From Hyphomicrobiales bacterium (GTDB lineage: Bacteria; Pseudomonadota; Alphaproteobacteria; Rhizobiales; Rhizobiaceae): a DNA stretch of 64,000 nt. Position 1 is the first letter of the stretch, and the number at the start of each line of letters is the position of its first letter. Where the stretch lies: contig UBKJ01000002.1 of NCBI GenBank assembly GCA_900465915.1, positions 241,496-305,495 on the forward strand, in the 5' to 3' direction. This document shows positions 43,724 through 52,251 of this stretch, piece after piece. The notes beneath the pieces are model-generated. The model was given only the letters and a program-made list of their open reading frames with translations, was not told where the DNA came from and searched no databases. The position numbers were made by a program, and so were the translations under genes.

Positions 43724-44935
43724 ATGACCCAATGGCTGACGGTGATCGGGATCGGCGAGGACGGCGCGGACGGGCTGGGGCTGGAGGCCCGGCGGGCGCT
43801 GGCGGAGGCCGAGGTGATATTCGGCGGCGCGCGCCACCTGGCGCTTGCGGGCGAAAGCGCCGCCGAGCGCGTCGCCTGGCCGCAGCCCTTCGAGGCGGCC
43901 TACGAGCTGATCGCGGCGCGGCGCGGCCGAAGGATCGTGGCGCTGGCGAGCGGCGACCCGATGTTCTTCGGCGTCGGCGCCTCGCTGGCGCGGCGCTTCG
44001 GGGCCGAGGCGCTGAGGGTGATTCCGTTTCCGTCCTCCTTCTCGCTCGCCGCGGCGCGGCTGGGCTGGCCCTTGCAGGAGACGCGGCTGGTCAGCCTCGT
44101 CGCCCGGCCGCTCGAAAGCCTCAACGGTCGGCTTTTCCCCGGCGAAAGGCTGCTGGTCCTCTCCAATGACGGAACCACGCCGGCCGCCGTGGCGGCGCTT
44201 CTCGCCGAACGCGGCTTCGGGCCGAGCCGGATGACGGTGCTGGAGCATCTGGGCGGGCCGAAGGAGGCCCGCGTCGACGGCGTTGCGGGCGAATGGACGG
44301 CCGAGAAATGCGCCGATCTCAACGTGGTCGCCGTCGAATGCGCGCTGGCTCGGGGGCGGGACGTGTTCTCGCCCGTGGCCGGCCTGCCGGACGAGGCCTT
44401 CGTCCATGACGGGCAACTGACCAAGCGCGACATGCGCGCCGTGACGCTAGGGCGTTTGCAGCCGCTGCCGCATCAGCTTCTATGGGATGTCGGCGCGGGT
44501 TGCGGCTCGATCGGGATCGAATGGATGCGGGTCCATCCCGCCTGCCGGGCGATCGCCGTCGAGGCCGATGCGGGCCGGCAGGGCATGATCGAGCGCAACC
44601 GCGCGGCGCTGGGCGTGCCCGGCCTGCGGCTGGTCAGGGGCGAGGCCCCGGCGGCGCTGGAAGGGCTGGAGGCGCCCGACGCGATTTTCATCGGCGGCGG
44701 GGTGACGGATGCGGGGGTGCTGGAGGCGTGCTGGAAGGCGCTGAAGCCCGGCGGGCGGCTCGTCGCCAACGCGGTGACGCTGCAAGGCGAGATGCGGCTC
44801 TTCGACTGGCGGGCGCGGCACGGGGGCGAGCTGATAAGGCTCGGCGTGGCGCAGGCGGGGCCGCTCGGGTCCTTCGACGTCTGGCGGCAGGCGCTGCCGG
44901 TGACGCTTTACAGCGTCACGCGGCCGGCCGACTGA
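43724..44935 (+). CDS. cobL: Precorrin-6B C5,15-methyltransferase (decarboxylating), CbiE-CbiT fusion
   Basis: A 403-residue fusion of a tetrapyrrole methyltransferase (CbiE-like, about 1-200, [15 protein letters not shown] and [13 protein letters not shown]) and a class I SAM methyltransferase/decarboxylase (CbiT-like, about 235-400, with [16 protein letters not shown]). The enzyme methylates C-5 and C-15 and decarboxylates the C-12 acetate. AAAGGAG seven bases before the ATG fixes the start. It is transcribed away from cobG and is the last cob gene of the cluster; a perfect inverted repeat starts in its stop codon. Confidence 0.96.
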   Translation: MTQWLTVIGIGEDGADGLGLEARRALAEAEVIFGGARHLALAGESAAERVAWPQPFEAAYELIAARRGRRIVALASGDPMFFGVGASLARRFGAEALRVIPFPSSFSLAAARLGWPLQETRLVSLVARPLESLNGRLFPGERLLVLSNDGTTPAAVAALLAERGFGPSRMTVLEHLGGPKEARVDGVAGEWTAEKCADLNVVAVECALARGRDVFSPVAGLPDEAFVHDGQLTKRDMRAVTLGRLQPLPHQLLWDVGAGCGSIGIEWMRVHPACRAIAVEADAGRQGMIERNRAALGVPGLRLVRGEAPAALEGLEAPDAIFIGGGVTDAGVLEACWKALKPGGRLVANAVTLQGEMRLFDWRARHGGELIRLGVAQAGPLGSFDVWRQALPVTLYSVTRPAD

Positions 44936-44961
44936 GCGGCTCCTAGAAAACGGAGCCGCTC
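44934..44961. terminator. Perfect 10-bp inverted repeat after cobL
   Basis: GAGCGGCTCC (44934-44943) and GGAGCCGCTC (44952-44961) pair around an 8-base loop TAGAAAAC. The left arm starts within the cobL stop codon. It lies between convergent cobL and porin genes; only a short T-run follows, so it may be a terminator or a stabilising hairpin. Confidence 0.6.
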
Positions 44962-44968
44962 CAAGGCT

Positions 44969-45610
44969 TTAGAACTTGTAGTTCAGGCCGACCTTGATGG
45001 CGTGGTTGGCCAGGTTGTTGCTCTGGCGGACGCCGTTGACGCGCGATTCGACGTCGCCGAAGCGCTGGTAGTCATATTCGGCCTTGACCGAGAGCGGGCC
45101 GGTGATGGCCTGCTCGACGCCCGCGCCCAGCACCGCGCCGCCCTGCCAGCCGGGCGCCTGGGTGGTGGCGTCCTTGGCCTTGAAGCGCGTCGCGCCGTAG
45201 CCGAGCGTGGCGTAGATCAGCGTGTTGTTGATGGCGTAGCCGGCCTTGGCCTTGGCGTTGAGGTTCCAGGACTGCTGCAGGCTGCCGCCATTGCCCAGAC
45301 GGTGCTCGGCCTCGGCGAAATTGGCTTCCACTTCGCCGCCGAAGACGAAATTGCCGGTCTGGAAGTTGCTGCCCGCCACGCCGCCGATCAGCGCGCCGGT
45401 GCGGTTGGTGAAGGGGCCGGGAACGCGCGACGACGACGCGCCGATCTGCGCGCCGACATAGTTGCCCGACCAGTTGTGCGGGCCCTCGGCCACCGGCTGG
45501 TCGTAATTGTAATTGCCGCCGGAGCCCAGCATGTCGGCCGCCAGAGCCTGGCCGGCGAGGGAGGCGAGACCGGCGCCGAGCGCCGCAGCGAGGAAAGAAC
45601 GCTTGAACAT
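44969..45610 (-). CDS. Omp25/Omp31-like outer-membrane beta-barrel protein
   Basis: A 213-residue outer-membrane protein: signal peptide MFKRSFLAAALGAGLASLAG ending in QALAAD (cleavage near 25), NWSGNYVGAQIG near residue 46, alternating beta-strands such as YAINNTLIYATLGYG and AVLGAGVEQAITGPLSVKAEY, and a terminal Phe (GLNYKF), as needed for BAM insertion. This is the eight-stranded barrel family of Brucella Omp25/Omp31 and rhizobial RopB. CTGGAG precedes the ATG at 45608-45610, ruling out the longer frame. The 5' leader contains a stable hairpin (45624-45646). Confidence 0.92.
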   Translation of the reverse strand: MFKRSFLAAALGAGLASLAGQALAADMLGSGGNYNYDQPVAEGPHNWSGNYVGAQIGASSSRVPGPFTNRTGALIGGVAGSNFQTGNFVFGGEVEANFAEAEHRLGNGGSLQQSWNLNAKAKAGYAINNTLIYATLGYGATRFKAKDATTQAPGWQGGAVLGAGVEQAITGPLSVKAEYDYQRFGDVESRVNGVRQSNNLANHAIKVGLNYKF

Positions 45611-45623
45611 TGTGTACTCCAGT

Positions 45624-45646
45624 TTTCCCGCCGCACATGCGGGAAA
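45624..45646 (-). promoter_or_regulatory. Hairpin in the porin 5' leader
   Basis: TTTCCCGC (45624-45631) and GCGGGAAA (45639-45646) form a perfect 8-bp stem with a 7-base loop, located directly upstream of the porin ribosome-binding site. Such a structure could affect mRNA stability or translation of this abundant protein. Confidence 0.5.
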
Positions 45647-45809
45647 CATGCATGCGATGATTGGTTTTCAGCGGTCCGCCCGAAAAGAACGCCGCCGGTG
45701 GTCCCGCCCTTTTTCAGGGCCGATTGTGACCAAATTTAATAAAATGCGCCGGATTTCCATGGCCATGCCGGCTATTGTTGAAGCTATGCTTAACGAAGGG
45801 TAACCAAAG

Positions 45810-46559
45810 CTAGATCAGCTTCAGGCCGCGCAGGCTGGTGTGGCCGTGCTTGCCGATGATGACATGGTCGTGCACGGTGATGTTGAGCGCGCGGGCGGCG
45901 TCGATCAGAAGCTTGGTCATGTCGATGTCGGCGCGCGACGGCGTCGGGTCGCCCGAGGGGTGGTTGTGGACCACGACGATGGCGGTGGCCGAAAGCTCCA
46001 GCGCCCGCCGCACCACCTCGCGCGGATAGACCGGCGTGTGGTCGACCGTGCCGCGCTGCTGCACCTCGTCGGCGATGAGGCGGTTCTTCTTGTCGAGGAA
46101 GAGCACGCGGAACTGCTCGCGCGGCTCGAAGGCCATGGCGGCGGTGCAATATTCGATCACCTTGCTCCAGGAGCCGAGCACCTCGCGCTCCATGATGGCG
46201 CTGCGGGCGATGCGCGTGGCCAGCGCCTGAAGCAATTTGATGTCGCGCGCCACGACCTCGCCCGCCGAGGGCACCTCGCGAATCAGGTGCTCGGGCGCGC
46301 CGACCAGCTCGGCCAGCGAGCCGAAGCGGTCGAGAAGCGCCTTGGCGAGCGGCTTGGTGTCGCTGCGCGGAAAGACGCGGAACAGGAACATCTCCAGAAG
46401 CTCGTAATCCGGCGTGGCGTCGGGCGCGGCCTGGAAGCGCTTGCGCAGCCGGGCGCGATGGCCGTGATAATGCGGCTTGGCCGACAGGCCCGGCGCGCGC
46501 TGCACCGTCTCCTCGAAACCCGGGACGCCCGGGCCTTCGTCGTCTTCGCTTTTCGACAT
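45810..46559 (-). CDS. radC: RadC-family JAB-domain protein
   Basis: A 249-residue RadC. The N-terminal helix-hairpin-helix-like part (about 35-110, [20 protein letters not shown]) is followed by the JAB/MPN metalloprotease-like domain with [14 protein letters not shown] near residue 197, which provides the two His and the Asp of the zinc site. RadC was named as a DNA-repair protein but its biochemical role is unproven. I chose the ATG at 46557-46559 because GGGGG lies nine bases upstream; the ATG at 46568 and a TTG at 46577 are alternatives. It is 43 bp from map on the same strand. Confidence 0.92.
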   Translation of the reverse strand: MSKSEDDEGPGVPGFEETVQRAPGLSAKPHYHGHRARLRKRFQAAPDATPDYELLEMFLFRVFPRSDTKPLAKALLDRFGSLAELVGAPEHLIREVPSAGEVVARDIKLLQALATRIARSAIMEREVLGSWSKVIEYCTAAMAFEPREQFRVLFLDKKNRLIADEVQQRGTVDHTPVYPREVVRRALELSATAIVVVHNHPSGDPTPSRADIDMTKLLIDAARALNITVHDHVIIGKHGHTSLRGLKLI

Positions 46560-46602
46560 TCTGTTCATCCCCCGCAAGACAGACAGACAATGGATGGGCG
46601 GC

Positions 46603-47430
46603 TCACCGCATGGAGGGCGGCCCGAACAGGTTGGCCGGCGACAGGGTGAAGACCTCGCAGCCGTCTTTCGTCACGCCGACCGTGTGCTCGTACTGGGCGC
46701 TGAGCGAACGGTCGCGCGTGACCGCCGTCCAGCCGTCGGCCAGCACTTTCACATGCGGCTTGCCCAGGTTGATCATCGGCTCGATGGTGAAGATCATGCC
46801 TTCCTTGATCTCGACGCCCTCGTGCGGCTTGCCGTAATGCAGGATGTTGGGCGCGTCGTGGAACAATTGCCCCACGCCGTGGCCGCAGAAATCCGTCACC
46901 ACCGAGCAGCGCTCGGCCTCGGCGTAGGTCTGGATCGCCGCGCCGATGGCCCCGGTGCGCACGCCCGGCTTCACCGCCGCAATCCCGCGCAGCAGGCTTT
47001 CATAGGTCACTTCCAGCAGGCGCTCGGCGGCGCGCTTGATCTCGCCCACCGCATACATGCGGCTCGAATCGCCGTGCCAACCGTCGAGGAGGTAGGTCAC
47101 GTCGATATTGACGATCTCGCCCTCGCGCAGCGGCTTGTCGTTGGGAATGCCGTGGCAGACGACATGGTTGATCGAGGTGCAGGTGGACTTGGTGTAGCCG
47201 CGATAGTTGAGCGTGGCCGGGAAGGCGCCGTGGTCCATGCCGAACTCGAACACGAAGCGGTCGATCTCGTTGGTGGTCACGCCCGGCTTGACGATATCGT
47301 TAAGCGCGTCGAGGCAGCGGGCGGTGAGATTGCAGACCCGGCGCATGGCCTCGAAGGCTTCCGGGCCGTAAAGCTTGATCTGGCCGGTATATTTCAGGGG
47401 AGCGTTCGCCGCTTCGATATAGGTCACCAT
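46603..47430 (-). CDS. map: Methionine aminopeptidase, type I
   Basis: A 275-residue enzyme that removes the initiator Met from nascent proteins. The five metal ligands are visible: two Asp in [19 protein letters not shown], His in [14 protein letters not shown], Glu in MIFTIEPMI and Glu in AQYEHTVGV; the substrate-contacting His is in [11 protein letters not shown]. Length is typical of the type Ia class. It lies 12 bp downstream of sfsA, in the same direction, and upstream of radC, forming an sfsA-map-radC cluster. Confidence 0.97.
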   Translation of the reverse strand: MVTYIEAANAPLKYTGQIKLYGPEAFEAMRRVCNLTARCLDALNDIVKPGVTTNEIDRFVFEFGMDHGAFPATLNYRGYTKSTCTSINHVVCHGIPNDKPLREGEIVNIDVTYLLDGWHGDSSRMYAVGEIKRAAERLLEVTYESLLRGIAAVKPGVRTGAIGAAIQTYAEAERCSVVTDFCGHGVGQLFHDAPNILHYGKPHEGVEIKEGMIFTIEPMINLGKPHVKVLADGWTAVTRDRSLSAQYEHTVGVTKDGCEVFTLSPANLFGPPSMR

Positions 47431-47442
47431 GGTTCGCTCCGT

Positions 47443-48147
47443 CTATCTGTCCTCGATGGGGACCAGCCCCGCCGCTTCAATGCTCGTCTCGGTTATTTGG
47501 CACCGAACGGCCGCCGCCTCAACCCCGGCGGCGCGCGCCCGGCGAAAAGCCTCGGCGTAGACCGGGTCGAGATCGGCCGAAATGCTGAATCGGTCGCAAT
47601 CCCCGCGCTGGATCATAAACACCATCACCCCCCGATGACCAGCGGCGACGACGTCGATCAGCTCCTCCAGATGCTTGGCGCCGCGCGCGGTGCGCGTGTC
47701 GGGAAATTCGGCCAGCCCGGCGTGGCGGGTGAAATGCACGTTCTTGACTTCGACATAGGCGCGCGGGCCGGGGCCGTCGTCGAGAAGCAGGTCGATGCGC
47801 GAGTTGCGGCCGTATTTCTGCTCCCGCCGCAGGCTGGCGTAGCCGCTGAGCGAGGGAAGGAGGCCGGACAGCACCGCCTCCTCGGCGATGCGGTTGGGCA
47901 GGCCCGTGTTGACGCCGACCAGCGTGTCGTCGGCCTCGACGATCTGCAGCGTGTGCGGATATTTGCGGCTGGGCCGGTCGGAGACGCTGAGCCAGACGCG
48001 CGAGCCGGGCGCGGTCAGCCCCAGCATGGAGCCGGTGTTGGGCACGGCGGCGGTGATCTCCGCGCCGCCGTCCAGCGCGACGTCGGCGAGGAAGCGCTTG
48101 TAGCGGCGCAGGAGGCGGCCCGTGACGAGGGGGGTCTCGAAGATCAT
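47443..48147 (-). CDS. sfsA: SfsA family protein
   Basis: A 234-residue SfsA. It shows the [10 protein letters not shown] motif near residue 13, [10 protein letters not shown] near 35, an [12 protein letters not shown] block near 114 and YVEVKNVHF near 130, the last resembling the PD-(D/E)xK nuclease-like core seen in this family. SfsA was linked to sugar-fermentation gene stimulation in E. coli and its biochemical activity is unresolved. It is the first gene of the sfsA-map-radC group. Confidence 0.94.
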   Translation of the reverse strand: MIFETPLVTGRLLRRYKRFLADVALDGGAEITAAVPNTGSMLGLTAPGSRVWLSVSDRPSRKYPHTLQIVEADDTLVGVNTGLPNRIAEEAVLSGLLPSLSGYASLRREQKYGRNSRIDLLLDDGPGPRAYVEVKNVHFTRHAGLAEFPDTRTARGAKHLEELIDVVAAGHRGVMVFMIQRGDCDRFSISADLDPVYAEAFRRARAAGVEAAAVRCQITETSIEAAGLVPIEDR

Positions 48148-48194
48148 GCCGCCGGTTTAGGCGCTCGCAAAAGGGCTGGCAAGTCCAGCTTTTT

Positions 48195-48308
48195 TCAGAA
48201 GAGCGCGCGCAGGAGGTCGGCCCAGGTCAGGTTGGCGCCCAGCACCATCGCCGAGGCCGTCAGGCCGACGCCGAGAAAGGCGAGGGTGGTTCTGGTTTCG
48301 CCGGTCAT
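48195..48308 (-). CDS. Putative 37-aa single-pass membrane protein
   Basis: A short frame beginning at ATG 48306-48308, with GGGGCGG close upstream. It encodes a hydrophobic segment TTLAFLGVGLTASAMVLGA (about residues 7-25) followed by NLTWADLLRALF. The open frame extends further upstream, but without membrane character or a better ribosome site. It lies 47 bp before sfsA on the same strand. The existence of the protein is plausible but unproven. Confidence 0.45.
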   Translation of the reverse strand: MTGETRTTLAFLGVGLTASAMVLGANLTWADLLRALF

Positions 48309-48425
48309 GTTCCGCCCCTGATGCGCGTGGTGAAGGATCGGAGCGGAAGATCGCCGGCGAATTGGCCCGGATTGTGATGCGAACATGGCTATTCCCGACA
48401 TTTTGCAGGCGATTTGTTGCGCGGG

Positions 48426-49541
48426 CTAGGCGGTACGCTCGCGATAGTGCTCGAGCACGCGGGCGACGCCTTCGGAGGACAGCGCGCCGTCGAGCCCCTG
48501 GGCCGCGCCTTCGGCGGCGGGCCGGGCGCGGGCCATCATCGTGGCCTCGTAATCGGCGACGGCGCTCCAGCCCGCAGGCGCGGCGAGCGCCTCGGCGAGA
48601 TCGGCGGCGTCGGCGAGCGCGAGGTTGACGCCTTCGCCGCTGAAGGGCGACATCAGATGCGCCGCGTCGCCCAGAAGCGTCACACCGGGCCGGCTTGGCC
48701 AGCGCAGCCCGACGGGCAGGGCGTAGAGCGGCCGCACTGCGATGAAGTCGCCGTTTTCGATCAGATAGGTGAGCGAAGCGGCCCAGCCGGCGAAAGTCTC
48801 CCGCAAGACGGCGCGCACTTCGTCAGGGCTGCGCCGGGTCCAGTCGCGCGCGGCGGCCTCACCGAGCCGTAGGCCGGCATAGGCGCGGATATGGCCGTGG
48901 CCGTTGCGCTGGGCGATCAGCAGGCGGTTGTCGCCGACCGCGAACATCTTGCCGCCGCCCACCAGCGCGTCGACGGAAGGATGACGCGCGGCGTCGAAGC
49001 CGAATTCGACCAGCACCGCGCCTTCGTAAAGGGGCGCGGCGTCGGTGAGCAGCGGCCGCACGCGCGACCAGGCGCCGTCCGCCCCGACGACGACGTCGAA
49101 GGTTTCGCGCGTTCCGTCGACGGACAGCTCGTAGCCGCCGCTGGGGCGCGGCGCGACGGCCTCGATCCTGGCGTTCCAGCGCAACGCGCCGGGCGCGAGC
49201 GAATCGATGAGGATGCGGCGCAGCGCCGAGCGGTCGATCTCCGGCCGGTCGTCGCCGGCGCCGTCGCGGTCGAAAAGCAGCGCGCCGTGCGGGTCGTAGA
49301 GGCGGTCGCCCTGGTCCTCGGGCCTCGCGGCGGCTTGGAACTTGCTTTCCAGCCCGGCGAGGCGCATGGCGCGCTGGCCGGTGTCGCCGTGCAGGTCGAG
49401 CGAGCCGCCCTGCGGCCGGTCGCCGGCGTGGCGGTCGCGCTCGAACACAACAGGCCGCAGCCCGCGCAACTGGAGCAGGCGGGCCAGCATCAGCCCGCCC
49501 GGGCCGCCGCCGACGATGGCGACGCGCTTGGTGCTTGTCAT
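48426..49541 (-). CDS. TetX-like FAD-dependent monooxygenase
   Basis: A 371-residue class A flavin monooxygenase. The FAD-binding GGGPGGLMLARLLQLRG is at about 11-27, the DG-type motif VVVGADGAWSRVR near 150, and GDAAHLMSPFSGEGVNLALA near 289 (20 residues quoted). Overall length and motifs resemble TetX and related enzymes that hydroxylate aromatic or tetracycline-like compounds; resistance activity cannot be inferred from sequence. It is divergent from a MarR-type regulator across 56 bp containing two palindromes, and is probably repressed by it. Confidence 0.88.
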   Translation of the reverse strand: MTSTKRVAIVGGGPGGLMLARLLQLRGLRPVVFERDRHAGDRPQGGSLDLHGDTGQRAMRLAGLESKFQAAARPEDQGDRLYDPHGALLFDRDGAGDDRPEIDRSALRRILIDSLAPGALRWNARIEAVAPRPSGGYELSVDGTRETFDVVVGADGAWSRVRPLLTDAAPLYEGAVLVEFGFDAARHPSVDALVGGGKMFAVGDNRLLIAQRNGHGHIRAYAGLRLGEAAARDWTRRSPDEVRAVLRETFAGWAASLTYLIENGDFIAVRPLYALPVGLRWPSRPGVTLLGDAAHLMSPFSGEGVNLALADAADLAEALAAPAGWSAVADYEATMMARARPAAEGAAQGLDGALSSEGVARVLEHYRERTA

Positions 49542-49559
49542 GGGGATCGTCTCCGTTTA

Positions 49560-49595
49560 CATAGGTACCTATATACATAAACATAGGAGCCTATG
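49560..49595. promoter_or_regulatory. Two palindromic MarR-type operators
   Basis: ATAGGTACCTAT (49561-49572) is a perfect palindrome and CATAGGAGCCTATG (49582-49595) is a near-identical one, with centres 22 bp apart, about two helical turns. They fill the short gap between the divergent monooxygenase and marR starts. The second site ends two bases before the marR ATG, which fits autorepression. Confidence 0.75.
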
Positions 49596-49597
49596 CA

Positions 49598-50068
49598 ATG
49601 GGCGACGACGACTGGGACCCGATGGCGCATCCGGGGCATTATTTCAGCCGCATCGCGCGCGGTCTGGCGCGGGTGGGCGACGCGCGGCTGCGCGAGCTGG
49701 GCTTCGCCACGGCGCAATTGCCGGTGCTCGCCGCGCTCAAGGACGGCGCGGCGCTGTCGCAGACCGAGCTTGCGCGCCGGGCCAGGGTGGAGCAGCCGAC
49801 CATGGCGCAGATGATCGCCCGCATGGAGCGCGACGGGATCGTCCGCCGCGCCCCCGATCCCGCCGACAAGCGCAGCAGCCTGATCGCGCTGACCGAAGCG
49901 GCGCGCGCGCGCCTGCCCGCCGGCCGCGCCGTCCTGTGGCAAGGGAACGCCGACATGACGCAAGGGCTCTCCGCCGAGGAGACGGAGACGCTGGTGGGCC
50001 TGCTGCGGCGGGTGCTCGCCAATGTGGAGGCGATGGAGGCGCAGGCGAGCGGGCGGCGGAAGGATTGA
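49598..50068 (+). CDS. MarR-family transcriptional regulator
   Basis: A 156-residue winged-helix regulator. The DNA-binding part has LSQTELARRARVEQPTMAQM (20 residues, about 52-71) and the wing RRAPDPADKRSSLIALT near 85-101. It faces the TetX-like monooxygenase gene across two palindromic operators and probably represses both, releasing on binding of an aromatic ligand. The final third of the gene, from about 49905, has two degenerate copies downstream (50155-50245 and 50255-50400). Confidence 0.9.
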   Translation: MGDDDWDPMAHPGHYFSRIARGLARVGDARLRELGFATAQLPVLAALKDGAALSQTELARRARVEQPTMAQMIARMERDGIVRRAPDPADKRSSLIALTEAARARLPAGRAVLWQGNADMTQGLSAEETETLVGLLRRVLANVEAMEAQASGRRKD

Positions 50069-50394
50069 CGCGATCAACCGCGTAGGTTTGCCAAGTCGGC
50101 GGAGGCCCGGCCCGGCCAGCGTCCAATCGAGCTTTCGGCGCGTCTCGGTGCTGGGCGCGCGCGCCTGCCCGCCGGCCGCGCCGTCCTGCGGCAGGGTAAC
50201 GCCGACAGGACGCAGGACTCTCCGTCAAGGAGACGGAGATGCTGGGGCGGGCGAGCCTGTCCACCGGCCGCACTGTTCTGCGGCAGGGTAACGCCGATAT
50301 GACGCAAGGGCTCTCCACTGAGGAGACGGAGACGCTGGTGGGTCTGGAGGGCGATGGAGGCGGAGGCGAGCGGGCGGCGGAAGGACTGACGCGA
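50069..50394. repeat. Degenerate tandem duplication of marR and reductase 3' ends
   Basis: This 326-bp gap holds no intact gene. It consists of decayed copies of flanking coding sequence. 50088-50152 repeats the 3' end of the reductase gene (compare 50397-50476, sharing GGTTTGCCAAGTCG). 50155-50245 and 50255-50400 repeat the 3' end of marR (compare 49905-50090, sharing CTGCCCGCCGGCCGCGCCGT and AACGCCGA). In order: marR tail, reductase tail copy, marR tail copy 1, marR tail copy 2, intact reductase tail. Small changes and deletions show the copies have diverged. Confidence 0.85.
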
Positions 50395-51279
50395 TCAGCT
50401 GCGCAGGTTTGCCAAGTCGTCGAGAAGGCTCGGCCCGGTCGGCGTCCAGCCGAGTTTGCGGCGCGTCTCGGCGCTGGAGGCGGGCATGTCGTGGCCGGCG
50501 AACATGGCGAGCCAGCCGAAAAAGGCTGGGGCGTCCTCTTCCGCGATGGATTTCGCCGGCAGGCCGAGCCTTTGGCCGATGGTTTCGGCGATGGCGCGCA
50601 TCGGCACGCCTTCCTCGGCGACGGCGTGGTATTTCGCGCCCGGCTCGGCCCGTTCGAGCGCCAGGCGGTAGAGGCGGGCGACGTCGGCCACCGGCGCGGC
50701 CGGCCAGCGGTTGCTTCCGTCGCCGACATAGGCGCAGACGCCCTTTTCGCGATAGAGCGCGATGGCCGGCGTGATCAGGCCTTGCGTCCGCGTGTCGTGC
50801 ACCTGTGGCAGGCGCACCACCGAGACGTTGGCCCCGCCGGCGGCGAGCGCGGCGGCCGCTTCCTCGGAGGCCGCGCGCGGATGGGTGGCGGAGCCGACGA
50901 TGGGATTGTCTTCCCTGGCCGGCTCGCCGGGGACGGTGTTGGCGATGGGCGTGCCGGAGGTGACGATCAGCGGCCGGCCTGGAGCGAGCGCCGCGCCGAG
51001 CGCTGCGATGACGCGGCGGTCGTCCTCGCAATTCTGCGCGAAGCGGGAGAAATCGTGGTTGAAGGCGAGGTGGATCACGCCGTCCGCCCGCGCCGCCGCC
51101 GGCTTCAGGCTGTCCGGCTCGGCGATGGAGCCGCGATAGGGCTCGGCTCCGGCCGCGGCCAGCGCCGCCGCCTTCTCCTCCGAACGGTAGAGGCCGATGA
51201 CCTCGTGGCCGGCGGCGATCAGTTCCCCGACGACGTGCGAGCCGATGTTTCCCGTGGCTCCGGTGACGAAAACGCGCAT
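50395..51279 (-). CDS. NmrA/SDR-type NAD(P)-binding oxidoreductase
   Basis: A 294-residue atypical short-chain dehydrogenase with the N-terminal MRVFVTGATGNIGSHVVGEL (the glycine-rich turn is at 7-13) and an extended C-terminal region like NAD-dependent epimerases. There is no clear YxxxK catalytic pair at the usual place, so it may be a redox sensor or an isoflavone-reductase-like enzyme. AGGGAG precedes the ATG at 51277-51279. It is divergent from an XRE-type regulator gene; such pairs are common and suggest regulation by that protein. Its 3' end has a decayed copy at 50088-50152. Confidence 0.87.
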   Translation of the reverse strand: MRVFVTGATGNIGSHVVGELIAAGHEVIGLYRSEEKAAALAAAGAEPYRGSIAEPDSLKPAAARADGVIHLAFNHDFSRFAQNCEDDRRVIAALGAALAPGRPLIVTSGTPIANTVPGEPAREDNPIVGSATHPRAASEEAAAALAAGGANVSVVRLPQVHDTRTQGLITPAIALYREKGVCAYVGDGSNRWPAAPVADVARLYRLALERAEPGAKYHAVAEEGVPMRAIAETIGQRLGLPAKSIAEEDAPAFFGWLAMFAGHDMPASSAETRRKLGWTPTGPSLLDDLANLRS

Positions 51280-51369
51280 GGACGAAACTCCCTGTTGGTC
51301 GAAACGACTGTGGCTCCATGCGCTATTGTGGTAAAGTAGTGATCTTATCATAGTAGAAAGGCCAATAGG

Positions 51370-52203
51370 ATGACCGGCGTCCGCTCCTCCGAAAACGCGC
51401 TCGGGGCCTATCTGCGCGACCGGCGCATGAAGCTCGACCCGGCGGCGCTGGGCTTTCCCTCCGGCCGCCGCCGCACGCCCGGCCTGCGGCGCGAGGAGGT
51501 GGCGCAGCGCGCCAATATCAGCCCCACCTGGTACACATGGCTGGAGCAGGGGCGCGGCGGCGGGCCGTCCGCCGACGTGCTCGACCGCATCGCCCGCGCG
51601 CTGATGCTGACCGTGGTGGAGCGCGAGCACCTGTTCCTGCTCGGCCTCGGCCGCCCGCCCGAGGCGCGCTATCGCCGCGACGACGCCGTGACGCCGCGCC
51701 TGCAGCGGGTGCTGGACGCGCTAGAGCCGAGCCCGGCGCTGATCCGAACCGCCACATGGGACGTGCTGGCCTGGAACCGCGCCGCCGCCGCGCTGCTGAC
51801 GGATTACGGCGCGCTGCCGCCGGAGCGGCGCAACATCCTGCGCTTCATCTTCCTCGATCCGCAGGCCCGCGCGGCGCAATACGACTGGGACGGCGTGGCG
51901 CGCTTCGCGCTGGGGACGTTCCGGGCGGACGTGGCCCGCGCGGGGGCTGCGGCCGAAGCGGAGGCGCTGGTGGCGGAACTGAGCCTACTCAGCCCGGATT
52001 TCCGGGCGATGTGGGGCGAGAACGACGTCCATGCCGGCCGGCACGAGGCCGTCAAGCATATCCGCCACCCGGTGCTGGGCCCGATCGCCTTCGAATATTC
52101 GGCCTTTTCGGTCGACGGCCGCACCGATCTCAGCATGGTGGTCTACAATCCGGCCACGGAGGAGGACGCCCGGCGCATCGGCGCGCGGATGGGCGGACGA
52201 TAA
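51370..52203 (+). CDS. XRE-family regulator with MmyB-like ligand domain
   Basis: A 277-residue regulator with an N-terminal Cro/C1-type helix-turn-helix (about 10-85, GLRREEVAQRANISPTWYTW) and a C-terminal MLTR/MmyB-like domain (about 105-265, with TWDVLAWNRAAAALL and SAFSVDGRTDLSMVVYNP). The domain has a PAS-like fold and in related proteins binds fatty-acid-like or other small molecules. It is divergent from the SDR-type reductase gene over 90 bp and probably controls it. The intergenic AT-rich segment TAGTGATCTTATCATAGTAG is a possible binding site. Confidence 0.88.
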   Translation: MTGVRSSENALGAYLRDRRMKLDPAALGFPSGRRRTPGLRREEVAQRANISPTWYTWLEQGRGGGPSADVLDRIARALMLTVVEREHLFLLGLGRPPEARYRRDDAVTPRLQRVLDALEPSPALIRTATWDVLAWNRAAAALLTDYGALPPERRNILRFIFLDPQARAAQYDWDGVARFALGTFRADVARAGAAAEAEALVAELSLLSPDFRAMWGENDVHAGRHEAVKHIRHPVLGPIAFEYSAFSVDGRTDLSMVVYNPATEEDARRIGARMGGR

Positions 52204-52207
52204 TCAC

Positions 52208-52245
52208 GATATATCTTGAATCTCGATATATCGCGATCTATATCG
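52208..52245. promoter_or_regulatory. Operator region of the yqjI/nfeR-like gene
   Basis: CGATATAT is repeated at 52208-52215 and 52224-52231; the second copy is part of the palindrome CGATATATCG (52224-52233) and of an inverted repeat CGATATA (52224-52230) / TATATCG (52239-52245). The sites lie immediately upstream of the PadR-type regulator and suggest autoregulation of the regulator-reductase operon. Confidence 0.6.
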
Positions 52246-52251
52246 GATCGC

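Noticed and set aside
48426..49541. A confirmed tetracycline-resistance gene
   Set aside because: TetX-like motifs are shared by many class A monooxygenases; the sequence alone does not show tetracycline as substrate.
50069..50394. Insertion sequence or integron-like element in the gap after marR
   Set aside because: The repeats are copies of the flanking gene tails, with no transposase, terminal inverted repeats or target duplication, so a local duplication explains them.
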